A DNA stretch of 64,000 bases from the NCBI GenBank assembly GCA_963773315.1, contig CAVZAF010000003.1, positions 345,371-409,370 on the forward strand, written 5' to 3'. The position numbers were made by a program, and so were the translations under genes. This document shows positions 1 through 7,066 of this stretch, piece after piece (the first letter of the stretch is position 1; each line of letters opens with the position of its first letter). The DNA comes from DATKAS01 sp963773315. GTDB taxonomy: Bacteria > Actinomycetota > Acidimicrobiia > Acidimicrobiales > DATKAS01. The notes below the pieces were generated by a model, which saw only the letters and a list, made by a program, of their open reading frames with translations, ran no database searches and was not told the origin of the DNA.

Positions 1-652
1 TCGTCCTCGTCCTCGTGTTCGACGGCGTCATCGGCGTCGTCGGCCCACCGGTGTCGTCGACCACTTCGACCGCGACGACCTCGATGGCGTCCGCCTCGAC
101 GACTGCCGTGTCTTCCTCCTCGATGAGCGGCGTGTCGTTGGCATCGGCCAGAGCGTCGACAGTGCGCTCGGCCGCTTCGCGCGAAGCGATCGCGGCGTCG
201 AGCTCGTGCTCGGCTTCGTCGAGCCGTGCCTTCGCCTCGTCGCGCCCGATCGTCGCTGCCCGCAGCCCGGCCTGCACGGCGTTGACGACCTCGAGCGCAC
301 CCTGGGCTTGCTGCTTGCGTGCGTCGACGAGCTCGCGGTGCTTCGTCGCGACGTCGTCGGCGGCTCTGCGGCGAGCACCTGACGGCCCGAACGCCTCCGC
401 GGGGATGTCGTCCGTGCGGAGGACGAGCGGGAGCTCCGGGTCGACTTCGAGGAGGGCGAAGCTCGCCCGGTCGAGGTCGAGCACGATGCCGTGGACCTCG
501 AAGAACCCCGCCGCGGGGCTGCCACCGGACAGCGCGTCCGACAACGCCTGGAGCACGCTGTCGCGGGTCGTCTCGTCGGCCTCGACGATCGCGAGCCGGG
601 GGTGGAGGACGAGCGTGCGCCCATCGGTCGTGCGCAGCTCGGCCAGCTTCAT
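1..652 (-). CDS. Coiled-coil protein of unknown function, 3' end outside the window
   Basis: This minus-strand reading frame starts at ATG 652 and stays open to the window edge, giving at least 217 residues. The N-terminal ~95 residues look like a compact domain beginning MKLAELRTTDGRTLVLHPRL. Residues ~95-180 are rich in Ala, Glu, Arg and Lys with heptad-like spacing, consistent with a coiled coil. The visible C-terminal part is rich in Val, Glu and Asp. The start overlaps the stop of the upstream gene (ATGA), so it is the last visible gene of a minus-strand operon with the ArsA-like ATPase. I do not recognise a family. A structural or partner protein for the ATPase is possible but is inference only. 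Confidence 0.6.
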   Translation of the reverse strand, partial: MKLAELRTTDGRTLVLHPRLAIVEADETTRDSVLQALSDALSGGSPAAGFFEVHGIVLDLDRASFALLEVDPELPLVLRTDDIPAEAFGPSGARRRAADDVATKHRELVDARKQQAQGALEVVNAVQAGLRAATIGRDEAKARLDEAEHELDAAIASREAAERTVDALADANDTPLIEEEDTAVVEADAIEVVAVEVVDDTGGPTTPMTPSNTRTRT

Positions 653-894
653 GACAGCTCGATGTGCTCGATGGTCGACTCGGGATGTTCACCGTTCGAC
701 GATGGCTTCGGGCTTTCCGCTGACTGCACCACCAGCTTCGCCAGCGTGCCCACGGTCGCGACCGCGTTGCGCACCGTGTCCGGGTTCTCCACGACCTTCT
801 CAGCGACCTCGAGGAACGCCCGAGCGGCCGCGATCATCTCGAGGGCGGCCTTCTGGAGGTGGGCCAGCCCATCCGTCGGCTCACTCGTGGCCAT
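649..894 (-). CDS. Small helical protein of unknown function
   Basis: 81 residues starting MATSEPTDGLAHLQKAALEM. The middle is a long predicted amphipathic helix (LEMIAAARAFLEVAEKVV) and the tail is polar. The ATG at 894 is preferred over an upstream in-frame start because the upstream extension (CYLIPCAVGG) reads like antisense of the neighbouring ATPase. The stop overlaps the start of the downstream coiled-coil gene, which suggests coupled translation. It lies 28 bp after the ArsA-like ATPase gene. The function is unknown. Confidence 0.55.
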   Translation of the reverse strand: MATSEPTDGLAHLQKAALEMIAAARAFLEVAEKVVENPDTVRNAVATVGTLAKLVVQSAESPKPSSNGEHPESTIEHIELS

Positions 895-922
895 CACATC
901 CCCTTCATCGGGCACGTCCCCC

Positions 923-2095
923 TCATCCGGCTTCCCCGAACACGACCTCGAGGCGGCCACGGTCGACGACCGCATCGACCACCCTCCGACGGCGCAGGGA
1001 ATCAGGTAACAGGATCGCGCGCCGGTGGCCGCCAATGCGGACAAGCAGCTCGTCGCCCTTTCGGCTCAGAGCCACCTCGTCCTTGTCGGCGAAGGGGAGC
1101 TCGATGGTGAGGACCCACGCGCCGTCTCGCTGTGACACCTGGAGCGGCGTGCCATCGTGCATCGCGATGGCGGGATCGCGGTCGCCGTAGAGCTCGCGCC
1201 CGAACCCATCGAGGGCGTCGATGCCGGCGAGCTCGCTCGGAGCCAAGGCCACCCGAAGCACCGGAAGAGGAGCGAACGCGGCCTCGATGTCCGCGAGATG
1301 GCTCGCATGCGACTGCTTCCACGCGTCGAACCAAGGGTCGGTGATCTCGTCGGGCAGCATGCGGTTCGCGATCACAGCGTCGACCTGGTACCCGAACAAC
1401 GACAGATAGGTGTACGTGCGACGGGCTTCGGCGATCACCATGCGCTCGGGGTTCACGACGAGCCGCACGGTGGTCTGCGTGGGGTCGTTCAGCACCTTGC
1501 GCACGGCGTCGATGCGGTCGTAGAAGCGCTGCAACGCGTCGAACACGGTCACGTCGGGGACGGGAAGCGACGTCGAGCGCGACAACGCGGGGCCGACGAG
1601 CCTGCTCACCTGACGTGAGAGCGGGAACAACCGGTCCATCCACCACGACAAGACCTCCGGCAGCGTGAGCAGTCGAAGCGTCTCGGCGGTCGGCGCGCAA
1701 TCAACGACGATCACATCCCAGAGCCCCGACTCGAGGTGGTCGCGCAGATCGCCGAGAGCGAACACCTCGTCGAGACCGGGCAGCACTGACAGCTCCTCGG
1801 CCTCGATGGCCTGCACTCCCACCCACTGGAAGAGCGTCGAGAGGTAGGCGCGCAGCTCGGACCACGACGCCTCCAGACGAGCTTGCGCGTCGAGCTGCTG
1901 GCCTGACACCCGATCGGCGATCTCGGTGGGCCGGGCGCCGAGCTTGATGTCGAACGCGTCCGCAAGTGAGTGCGCGGGATCGGTCGACAGCACGAGCGTG
2001 CGATGCCCGGCGGCCGCGCACCGAAGGGCCGTCGCTGCTGCCGACGTGGTCTTGCCAACCCCACCTTTGCCGGTGAGCAGCAGGACCCGAGCCAC
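923..2095 (-). CDS. ArsA/GET3-family ATPase with C-terminal Hsp20-like segment
   Basis: 390 residues. A deviant Walker A motif (GKGGVGKTT, residues 9-17) begins the protein, followed by STDPAHSL (~38-45), the ArsA/GET3 'DPAHS' signature, and IVVDCAPTAETLRLL near 140, the signal-transduction motif. The last ~85 residues (GTPLQVSQRDGAWVLTIELP onward) resemble the Hsp20-like beta-sandwich found at the C-terminus of many actinobacterial ArsA-like proteins. Family knowledge says these are dimeric cytosolic ATPases. Arsenite transport is not implied, because no arsB or arsR is nearby. The GTG start at 2095 overlaps the upstream stop and places the P-loop at the expected position; a longer reading to 2485 would only add antisense of the SRPBCC gene. 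Confidence 0.9.
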   Translation of the reverse strand: MARVLLLTGKGGVGKTTSAAATALRCAAAGHRTLVLSTDPAHSLADAFDIKLGARPTEIADRVSGQQLDAQARLEASWSELRAYLSTLFQWVGVQAIEAEELSVLPGLDEVFALGDLRDHLESGLWDVIVVDCAPTAETLRLLTLPEVLSWWMDRLFPLSRQVSRLVGPALSRSTSLPVPDVTVFDALQRFYDRIDAVRKVLNDPTQTTVRLVVNPERMVIAEARRTYTYLSLFGYQVDAVIANRMLPDEITDPWFDAWKQSHASHLADIEAAFAPLPVLRVALAPSELAGIDALDGFGRELYGDRDPAIAMHDGTPLQVSQRDGAWVLTIELPFADKDEVALSRKGDELLVRIGGHRRAILLPDSLRRRRVVDAVVDRGRLEVVFGEAG

Positions 2096-2592
2096 TACTG
2101 CTCGACTCGAGCTTTCAGCTCCCACAGGGTGTGCAAGATGCGCACCTCGGCGCGGCGCTTCACGAAGCCGGGCAGGGGCACGACGACCTCGATGTTCAGG
2201 TCGTAGGTGACGTCGGTGGCGCCGGGATGGGTGGCCGACGGTCTGAAGAGATACGACCCGTCGAGCCGCTTCATGATGTCGCCTTCGACGAGCGACCAGG
2301 CGAGCCGCTCCGGGGCTCCGGAGTAGTCGTAGCGAAGCGTGTAGTTCGCGGACCGCCCCATCGCGGCCGCTGTGAACTGGACCTCCTGAGGCCGGTCGCT
2401 GCCGTCTCGAGACAGCACCACCGCTCGCTTCAGGTCGGTGGCCCATTCGGGATAGCGCTCGAACTGGAGCGCGGTCTCCCAGCACCTGTGCGGCGGAGCG
2501 TCGATCGTGACGTGCTCGGTCGCCTGTTCGATCATGGCCTCATTCTGCTCCAGAGAGGCCCGGTGGCTCGAAGTTCCCTGCGCAGCGCTCAT
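2095..2592 (-). CDS. SRPBCC (START/polyketide-cyclase-like) protein
   Basis: 165 residues from the ATG at 2592; a shorter start MIEQATEHVTIDAP at 2535 is possible. The sequence ATEHVTIDAPPHRCWETALQ followed by FERYPEWATDLKRAVV is the classic beginning of the SRPBCC helix-grip fold, and EWATDLK/GSYLFRPS fit the polyketide cyclase/COQ10 branch. Such proteins bind lipids or aromatic compounds in a hydrophobic cavity; no catalytic residue can be assigned. The stop overlaps the GTG of the ATPase and the chosen start overlaps the upstream membrane-protein stop (ATGA), so all three are probably translated together. Confidence 0.8.
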   Translation of the reverse strand: MSAAQGTSSHRASLEQNEAMIEQATEHVTIDAPPHRCWETALQFERYPEWATDLKRAVVLSRDGSDRPQEVQFTAAAMGRSANYTLRYDYSGAPERLAWSLVEGDIMKRLDGSYLFRPSATHPGATDVTYDLNIEVVVPLPGFVKRRAEVRILHTLWELKARVEQ

Positions 2593-2996
2593 GACGTGAC
2601 TCGGGGCGCAAACGTGCCGTGCCGCGCTCCCCAGAGGCCGCACAGGCCGAGGCCGTACACAGGCACCAGCATCCCGAAGGCGAGGCTCGTGAAGGGCCGG
2701 ACCGACGCAGTGGCGAAGGCGACCACGACCTCGGTGGCGAGCGAGCCGAGGAGGTGCAGCTGCACGGGCCGTGGCGCGGTCCCGGCGAGGAAGTAGAGGC
2801 CGCCGATGCCGATCTCGACCTCGCGGCTCCGACCGACCGCGTGGACGAACGCGACGAAGAAGATCACGCACCCGACGAGGAACAGGACGAGCGAGACGGC
2901 AAGCGCGACCCCCGCGAAGACATCAGGGTCGATCGCGGCGGCGATCGCGGTCACGGCGAAGATCGCGGTGCCGATCCACGACGCCTTGATGATCAC
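2589..2996 (-). CDS. Small integral membrane protein
   Basis: 135 residues with about four hydrophobic segments: residues ~5-22 (WIGTAIFAVTAIAAAIDP), ~27-50 (GVALAVSLVLFLVGCVIFFV), ~85-98 and ~105-122 (FGMLVPVYGLGLCGLW). There is no signal peptide cleavage motif and no recognised domain. Its stop overlaps the SRPBCC start and its own start overlaps the 3' end of the glycosyltransferase gene, so it is an internal member of the operon. A membrane partner for the lipid-type SRPBCC protein is possible but unsupported. Confidence 0.7.
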   Translation of the reverse strand: MIIKASWIGTAIFAVTAIAAAIDPDVFAGVALAVSLVLFLVGCVIFFVAFVHAVGRSREVEIGIGGLYFLAGTAPRPVQLHLLGSLATEVVVAFATASVRPFTSLAFGMLVPVYGLGLCGLWGARHGTFAPRVTS

Positions 2997-4123
2997 GCGC
3001 GGCCGTCCACTCGGCCTTCGAGCGCGTCGCCCAGGCGCGCTGCGAGCCGCCCGTAGTCGAACTCCTCGATCGCTCGCGTGCGCGCGGCGTCACCCATCCG
3101 CGTGCGCAGCGCATCGTCGTCGAGCATCGGTGCGAGCGCGGCAGCGACAGCGAGCGGGTCGTCGCCGTGGACGACGCGCCCAGTCACGCCATCGATCACC
3201 GCCTCGTCGGAACCGCCGCTGTGCCCCGCGACCTGTGGCACTCCGCACGCGGCCGCTTCGAGGAAGACGATCCCGAAGCCCTCTTGCTCGAGCCCTCGCC
3301 ATCGATCGCGGCACAGCATCGCGAAGACGTCAGCGGCCCCGTACACCGAGGGCAGATCGGTGTCAGACACGCGGCCCAAGAACCGGATCGGTGCTTGCTG
3401 CTCACGGGCGATGCGCTCGAGCCGCTGGCGGTCGCGGCCGCCTCCGGCAATGGCCACCTCGAGATCGGCGCGAGTCGCGGCCAGCCTCGACGCAGCGCGG
3501 ATGAGCGTGTCGAAGCCCTTGCGGGGCACGAGCCGGCTCACTCCCACGATCAGCCGCCCGTCGGGGTCGAGCCCGAAGCGCTTGCGGACGCTCGCGCGCT
3601 CTTTCGCTTCGAGCGGACGGAACCGCTGCGCGTCGACGCCAGGCGGGATCACGACGATCGGGAGGGCGCCGCGCGCGGCACGCCGCGCCTCGAACGCCGG
3701 GTAGCCCCCGGCCGCGACGATCACCCGCGCGCCGCGGAGCACCGAGCGCATGACCTGCTGGCTCACGGGCAAGCGGCCGGGCACGGTGACCTCCGCCCCG
3801 TGGAGCACGAGGCCGTACGGCACGCCGAGGCGCGGACCGAGCAGCCCAACGGGAAGCGCAGGATCGAGCACCACGAGCTCAGCGTCGACTTCGCGCGCGA
3901 GGCGGGTGATGCGCTGCGCGAGCGGGGGCGTCGGCAGCAGCACGCGATCGCGATCGCGCACAACGCGGAACGGCTGTTCGGCATCCCAGCGTGCTGCGTC
4001 GGGGTGCGGCGTCGTGAGCACGGTGACGTCACCTGCAGGAAGTCGCCGCCACAGCTCCCAGAGGTAGGCCTGGATCCCACCGTGCTTGGGCGGGAAGTCG
4101 TTCGTGACGAGCAGGTGCCTCAC
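2993..4123 (-). CDS. GT4 glycosyltransferase, PimB'-like (phosphatidylinositol mannoside)
   Basis: 376 residues. The start VRHLLVTNDFPPKHGGIQAY matches the acceptor-binding N-terminus of GT4 enzymes of the PimB'/PimC group (GGIQ loop). The donor domain shows GVSRLVPRKGFDTLIRA (~190-206) and the EX7E-type motif EGFGIVFLEAAACGVPQVAG (~280-299). The family transfers mannose from GDP-Man to phosphatidylinositol mannosides in actinobacterial membranes; this exact substrate is inferred. The GTG at 4123 overlaps the TGA of queG (GTGA), which decides the start. Complete and in frame. Confidence 0.85.
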   Translation of the reverse strand: MRHLLVTNDFPPKHGGIQAYLWELWRRLPAGDVTVLTTPHPDAARWDAEQPFRVVRDRDRVLLPTPPLAQRITRLAREVDAELVVLDPALPVGLLGPRLGVPYGLVLHGAEVTVPGRLPVSQQVMRSVLRGARVIVAAGGYPAFEARRAARGALPIVVIPPGVDAQRFRPLEAKERASVRKRFGLDPDGRLIVGVSRLVPRKGFDTLIRAASRLAATRADLEVAIAGGGRDRQRLERIAREQQAPIRFLGRVSDTDLPSVYGAADVFAMLCRDRWRGLEQEGFGIVFLEAAACGVPQVAGHSGGSDEAVIDGVTGRVVHGDDPLAVAAALAPMLDDDALRTRMGDAARTRAIEEFDYGRLAARLGDALEGRVDGRA

Positions 4124-5232
4124 AGCTCGGCGTGCACCAGCGGGCTGGCGTCGTGGGCGACCAGCGCGAGGAGGTCGCGCCGTCCGAGGCGATCGGCGGC
4201 CCAGCACGCGTGGGCGCGGAGGAGCTCGTCGTCGTGGCCGAGGTAGGTGCGCAAGGTCCGCTCGACCTCGGGGTCGTTGCCGTCGGCCGTGTTGCCGAGG
4301 ACGATCAGCGCGTTCCGGCGGAGGTACCGCACGGCCCGGTCGGGGATGTACCAGCGGCCGTGACGTTCGAGCAGGGTCTCGTCAGACGCCCCGAGCAGGT
4401 CGAGCACGTCGACCCCACGCGCTGCGGCCGCCTCGCCAGCCTCGTCAGCCTGGTCACCGCGTCGGTCCGCGACGATGTTCGGCGGGCACACCTCTTGGCA
4501 CTCGTCGCATCCGTAGAGGCGGTTGCCCAGTGCCGCTCTCGTGTCGCGTGGGAACATCCCCGGCGACTGCACGAGCCAGGCGAGGCACCGACGCGCGTCG
4601 ACGACGCCTGGGGCGACGATCGCGCCCGTGGGGCACCCGTCGACGCAACGACGGCACGACCCACATCCGTCGTCGACAGGAACCTCGTTCGTGCGCAGAG
4701 GAGCGTCGGTGACGACCGACCCGAGCACGAACCAAGAGCCCTTGCCGGGCAACAGGATGTTGGCGCTCTTGCCGAACCAGCCCAGGCCGGCTCGATACGC
4801 CGCTTCGCGGTCGACGAGCGTGTTGTCGTCCGCGACCACGCGCGCCTTGAAGCCCGCGGCCTTGAGCTCGGCAGCCACTGCGCGCAGCCCGTCGCCGAGG
4901 AGCTTGTAGTGATCGCGCTGCGCGTACCTCGCCACGACGGCCGTGGGACGCGTCGACGTCGGATCGGTCGCGGCGATGCGATAGGAGCGGGCGCCGACCA
5001 CGATCGCGCGTGCGCCTTCGAGCGCCGCCTGCGGGTCGGTGGAGCGGGCGGGGTTCTTGTACGTGAACGCCATGCCGCCGTGCAGGCCTTCGCGCTTTCG
5101 CGACTCGAGCGCCTCTCGGGCTCGGGTGAACGGAGTGGCAGGAGCGACGCCCACCGAGTCGAGCCCGGCTGCGCGGGCCGCCGCGAGCACTGCGTCGGTG
5201 AGCTCGTCAGCGATCACGGCCACGTTGCGCAC
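4120..5232 (-). CDS. queG: Epoxyqueuosine reductase QueG
   Basis: 370 residues from GTG 5232. QueG reduces epoxyqueuosine to queuosine in tRNA using cobalamin and two [4Fe-4S] clusters. Supporting motifs are GWFGKSANILLPGKGSWFVL (~155-174), the cluster-binding CGSCRRCVDGCPTG (~195-208), RRCLAW, and the second cluster GCDECQEVCPP (~250-260). A HEAT-like C-terminal segment (RRNALIVLGNTADGNDPEVE) is also typical of the family. The gene overlaps the mannosyltransferase gene downstream. No other queuosine gene lies in the window, so the organism may rely on salvage or distant genes. Confidence 0.93.
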   Translation of the reverse strand: MRNVAVIADELTDAVLAAARAAGLDSVGVAPATPFTRAREALESRKREGLHGGMAFTYKNPARSTDPQAALEGARAIVVGARSYRIAATDPTSTRPTAVVARYAQRDHYKLLGDGLRAVAAELKAAGFKARVVADDNTLVDREAAYRAGLGWFGKSANILLPGKGSWFVLGSVVTDAPLRTNEVPVDDGCGSCRRCVDGCPTGAIVAPGVVDARRCLAWLVQSPGMFPRDTRAALGNRLYGCDECQEVCPPNIVADRRGDQADEAGEAAAARGVDVLDLLGASDETLLERHGRWYIPDRAVRYLRRNALIVLGNTADGNDPEVERTLRTYLGHDDELLRAHACWAADRLGRRDLLALVAHDASPLVHAEL

Positions 5233-5263
5233 GGTACCGGCCCGGCTGCGTGCGGGTTCTCGA

Positions 5264-5455
5264 TCAGCGAGTGGCGTGCCGGAGCGGAGGCACCAACCCG
5301 GCCTCGCCGAGCAGGCGCACCGTGCGGGCCGTGTCGAGGTCGAGCACGACGGCGCTGCCCTCGGGACGATCACACAGGAACGTCACGACGCAGTCGTCGC
5401 ACGTCTCGGTGTCTCGCATGATGCACTCGTCGCAGCTGATCGTGAACCCGGCCAC
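5264..5455 (-). CDS. Small Cys-rich (CxxC) protein
   Basis: 63 residues: MAGFTISCDECIMRDTETCD, then CVVTFLCDRPEG. It contains two CxxC pairs (CDEC, CDDC) and a further Cys, consistent with binding zinc or an iron-sulfur cluster. The second half (VVLDLDTARTVRLLGEAGLV) is helical. It lies 31 bp upstream of queG on the same strand and may be cotranscribed with it. I cannot name a function. Similar short proteins seem to recur in actinobacteria, but that is from memory and unchecked. Confidence 0.65.
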   Translation of the reverse strand: MAGFTISCDECIMRDTETCDDCVVTFLCDRPEGSAVVLDLDTARTVRLLGEAGLVPPLRHATR

Positions 5456-5522
5456 CGTGTCCTCCTCGTCTCACCTCCGCGTGTGAGCAGTGTGCACGGG
5501 GGGTGTGACATTCATGAGAGGT

Positions 5523-6761
5523 TCAGCCGGCGGCGAGCAGCTGCTCAGCTGAGATGACGTTCGCTCCGAGGCGCCGGGCACCGTCGGCGACCTCACGATC
5601 AGAGGACGCCACCACCACCGCCCGCTCGCGCGGCATCGACGGCACGAGCCGCAGGATCTCGTCGTCGGCGGTCGTGCCGGTCTCGGTGAACAGCACGGTG
5701 ACGGGCTGGCCCTTGCTCGCCGCGATCGATCCGGCCTGTGTGCCGTCGAACACGATCTGGAACTCGGCCCGAGTGCTCGCGTGCAACCCGATCAGGCGAT
5801 CGAGCAACCGATCTCGTTGGTCGGCGAGCGACGCGAGATCGGGCCAGCCGCGCTTCGCGACGTTGTACCCGTCGACGATGACGACGACGTGGCGCACGCG
5901 GAGCAGGTGGCGAGCGGCCTCGACGGAGTCGTCGCGCAGACCTCCGGGCAGCGCCTCAGGCCGCCTCGCGTGCTTCTGCGGGCGGACGCGCCGATCCTGC
6001 GCCGCCGCGACGTCAAGGGCCGTCGAGGGCTGCGCTTCAGGCACCGCCCGCACCGCGTCGTCGAGCGAGCGGGCCGCCGCCGCCAACGCGAGCCGGGCCT
6101 CGCGCAGCGCGTCGGTGACCTCGCTGAGATCGAGCGCATCGACCGGAGCCGGGGACGGGACCGGCGTCGCGGAAGGCACTGCCGTCGCGACTTGCCGCTT
6201 CAGCTCGTCTCGCTCTTGGGCCCACGCGTCGGCCGCAGACTCGAGCTCGCGCACTCGCTTGCGAAGGTTGTCGACGTCCCACGTGACGTTGTGCGCCGTG
6301 GTCTCGGCCTGACGCTTCGCGACGCGCTCTTGCTCGAGCACCGCTCGCGTGCGCTCGAGCTCGCCGGTCAGGTCGTTGACCCGCTCCTCGGCCTTCGTGC
6401 GCGCGGCCTCGGCCGCTTTGAGCTTTCGCTGCGCGCTCTTCTCGGCCTTTTCGGCCTGGGCGTCAGCCTCGGCCTGCGCACCCTCGGAGGCGAGCCGCTC
6501 GAGGTCGGACTCCCACCCCTCCGGCCGGGTCAGGAAGAGCACGCCCGCCTGGTCGAGGACGCCGAGGGCGACCACACTCGCCACCCGTTCGCGGAAGGCG
6601 TCGTCGGTGTCGAGCACCTTCCGGACCGCGGGCATGGCACGGGCCGGCATCTTCTGGAACTTCAGGAACGGCTGCAGCGGCTTCGGCGCTCCGGCGGGGT
6701 CTTTGATCGCGACGACGAGCGCAGCCTCGAGCGCGTCTCGGATCAGCTCGTTCGGGATCAT
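5523..6761 (-). CDS. NYN (PIN-like) ribonuclease-domain protein with coiled coil
   Basis: 412 residues from ATG 6761, which overlaps the upstream stop. The C-terminal ~170 residues form a YacP-like NYN domain: VVIVDGYNVAKRGWPDLASL, then FQIVFDGTQ, VLFTETGTTADDEILRLV and VVVASSDREVADGARRLGAN, with the acidic residues expected at the metal site (D of VDGYN, D of FDG, DDE, SD). The N-terminal region is followed by a long Ala/Glu/Lys-rich coiled coil (~95-200) and a Pro/Ala-rich linker. NYN proteins are predicted metal-dependent RNases involved in RNA processing. Complete, with no frameshift. Confidence 0.85.
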   Translation of the reverse strand: MIPNELIRDALEAALVVAIKDPAGAPKPLQPFLKFQKMPARAMPAVRKVLDTDDAFRERVASVVALGVLDQAGVLFLTRPEGWESDLERLASEGAQAEADAQAEKAEKSAQRKLKAAEAARTKAEERVNDLTGELERTRAVLEQERVAKRQAETTAHNVTWDVDNLRKRVRELESAADAWAQERDELKRQVATAVPSATPVPSPAPVDALDLSEVTDALREARLALAAAARSLDDAVRAVPEAQPSTALDVAAAQDRRVRPQKHARRPEALPGGLRDDSVEAARHLLRVRHVVVIVDGYNVAKRGWPDLASLADQRDRLLDRLIGLHASTRAEFQIVFDGTQAGSIAASKGQPVTVLFTETGTTADDEILRLVPSMPRERAVVVASSDREVADGARRLGANVISAEQLLAAG

Positions 6762-6985
6762 GCGGAGTCTGCGATCTCTTCGGGGGTCAGGGTCTGCACC
6801 GCGCCCGCGGGGCCACACCATCGGCACGTCACCGATTCGATGCGCTCGTCGAGCACCTGCTCATCTTCGATCGTCAGCTCTCCGGCCACTGTGAAGTGGT
6901 GGAACGCACTCGTCCGCCGGCTGGTGACCACGTCGAACCGCGTGAGGTTCCCGCACGCGGTGCAGCGATAGCGGGTCGGCTCCAC
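6758..6985 (-). CDS. Small zinc-ribbon-like protein
   Basis: 75 residues from GTG 6985 (VEPTRYRCTACGNLTRFDVV); a start at 7009 is also possible. Two Cys pairs, CTAC near the N-terminus and CRWC near residue 58, are spaced as in a zinc ribbon, with an acidic helix between them (IEDEQVLDERIE). Its stop overlaps the start of the NYN gene (ATGA), so it is probably the first gene of that operon. Its start faces the exonuclease gene, so the LexA boxes in between could act on both directions. Confidence 0.6.
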   Translation of the reverse strand: MEPTRYRCTACGNLTRFDVVTSRRTSAFHHFTVAGELTIEDEQVLDERIESVTCRWCGPAGAVQTLTPEEIADSA

Positions 6986-7017
6986 GGGCCCGCATCGTAC
7001 TGGGCACACTCACCTCT

Positions 7018-7051
7018 CGAACACGTGTTCTTGCTCTCGAACGCCTGTTCG
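7018..7051. promoter_or_regulatory. Two tandem LexA (SOS) boxes
   Basis: Two palindromes of the actinobacterial LexA form CGAAC-N4-GTTC lie 20 bp apart, in the 81-bp gap between divergent starts (6985 minus, 7067 plus). The first is CGAACACGTGTTC (7018-7030). The second is the perfect palindrome CGAACGCCTGTTCG (7038-7051). The second ends 15 bp before the GTG of the exonuclease/GIY-YIG gene, where bound LexA would block transcription or initiation. LexA itself is not in the window, so SOS control is inferred from the sites. Confidence 0.8.
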
Positions 7052-7066
7052 CCTTATCGTCGCGCC

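Noticed and set aside
923..2095. Arsenite-resistance ATPase
   Set aside because: No arsB, arsC, arsD or arsR gene is present; the operon suggests a different ArsA/GET3-like role.
2096..2485. N-terminal extension of the ArsA-like ATPase
   Set aside because: It is antisense to the SRPBCC gene, and the P-loop would be ~135 residues from the start; GTG 2095 gives the normal position.
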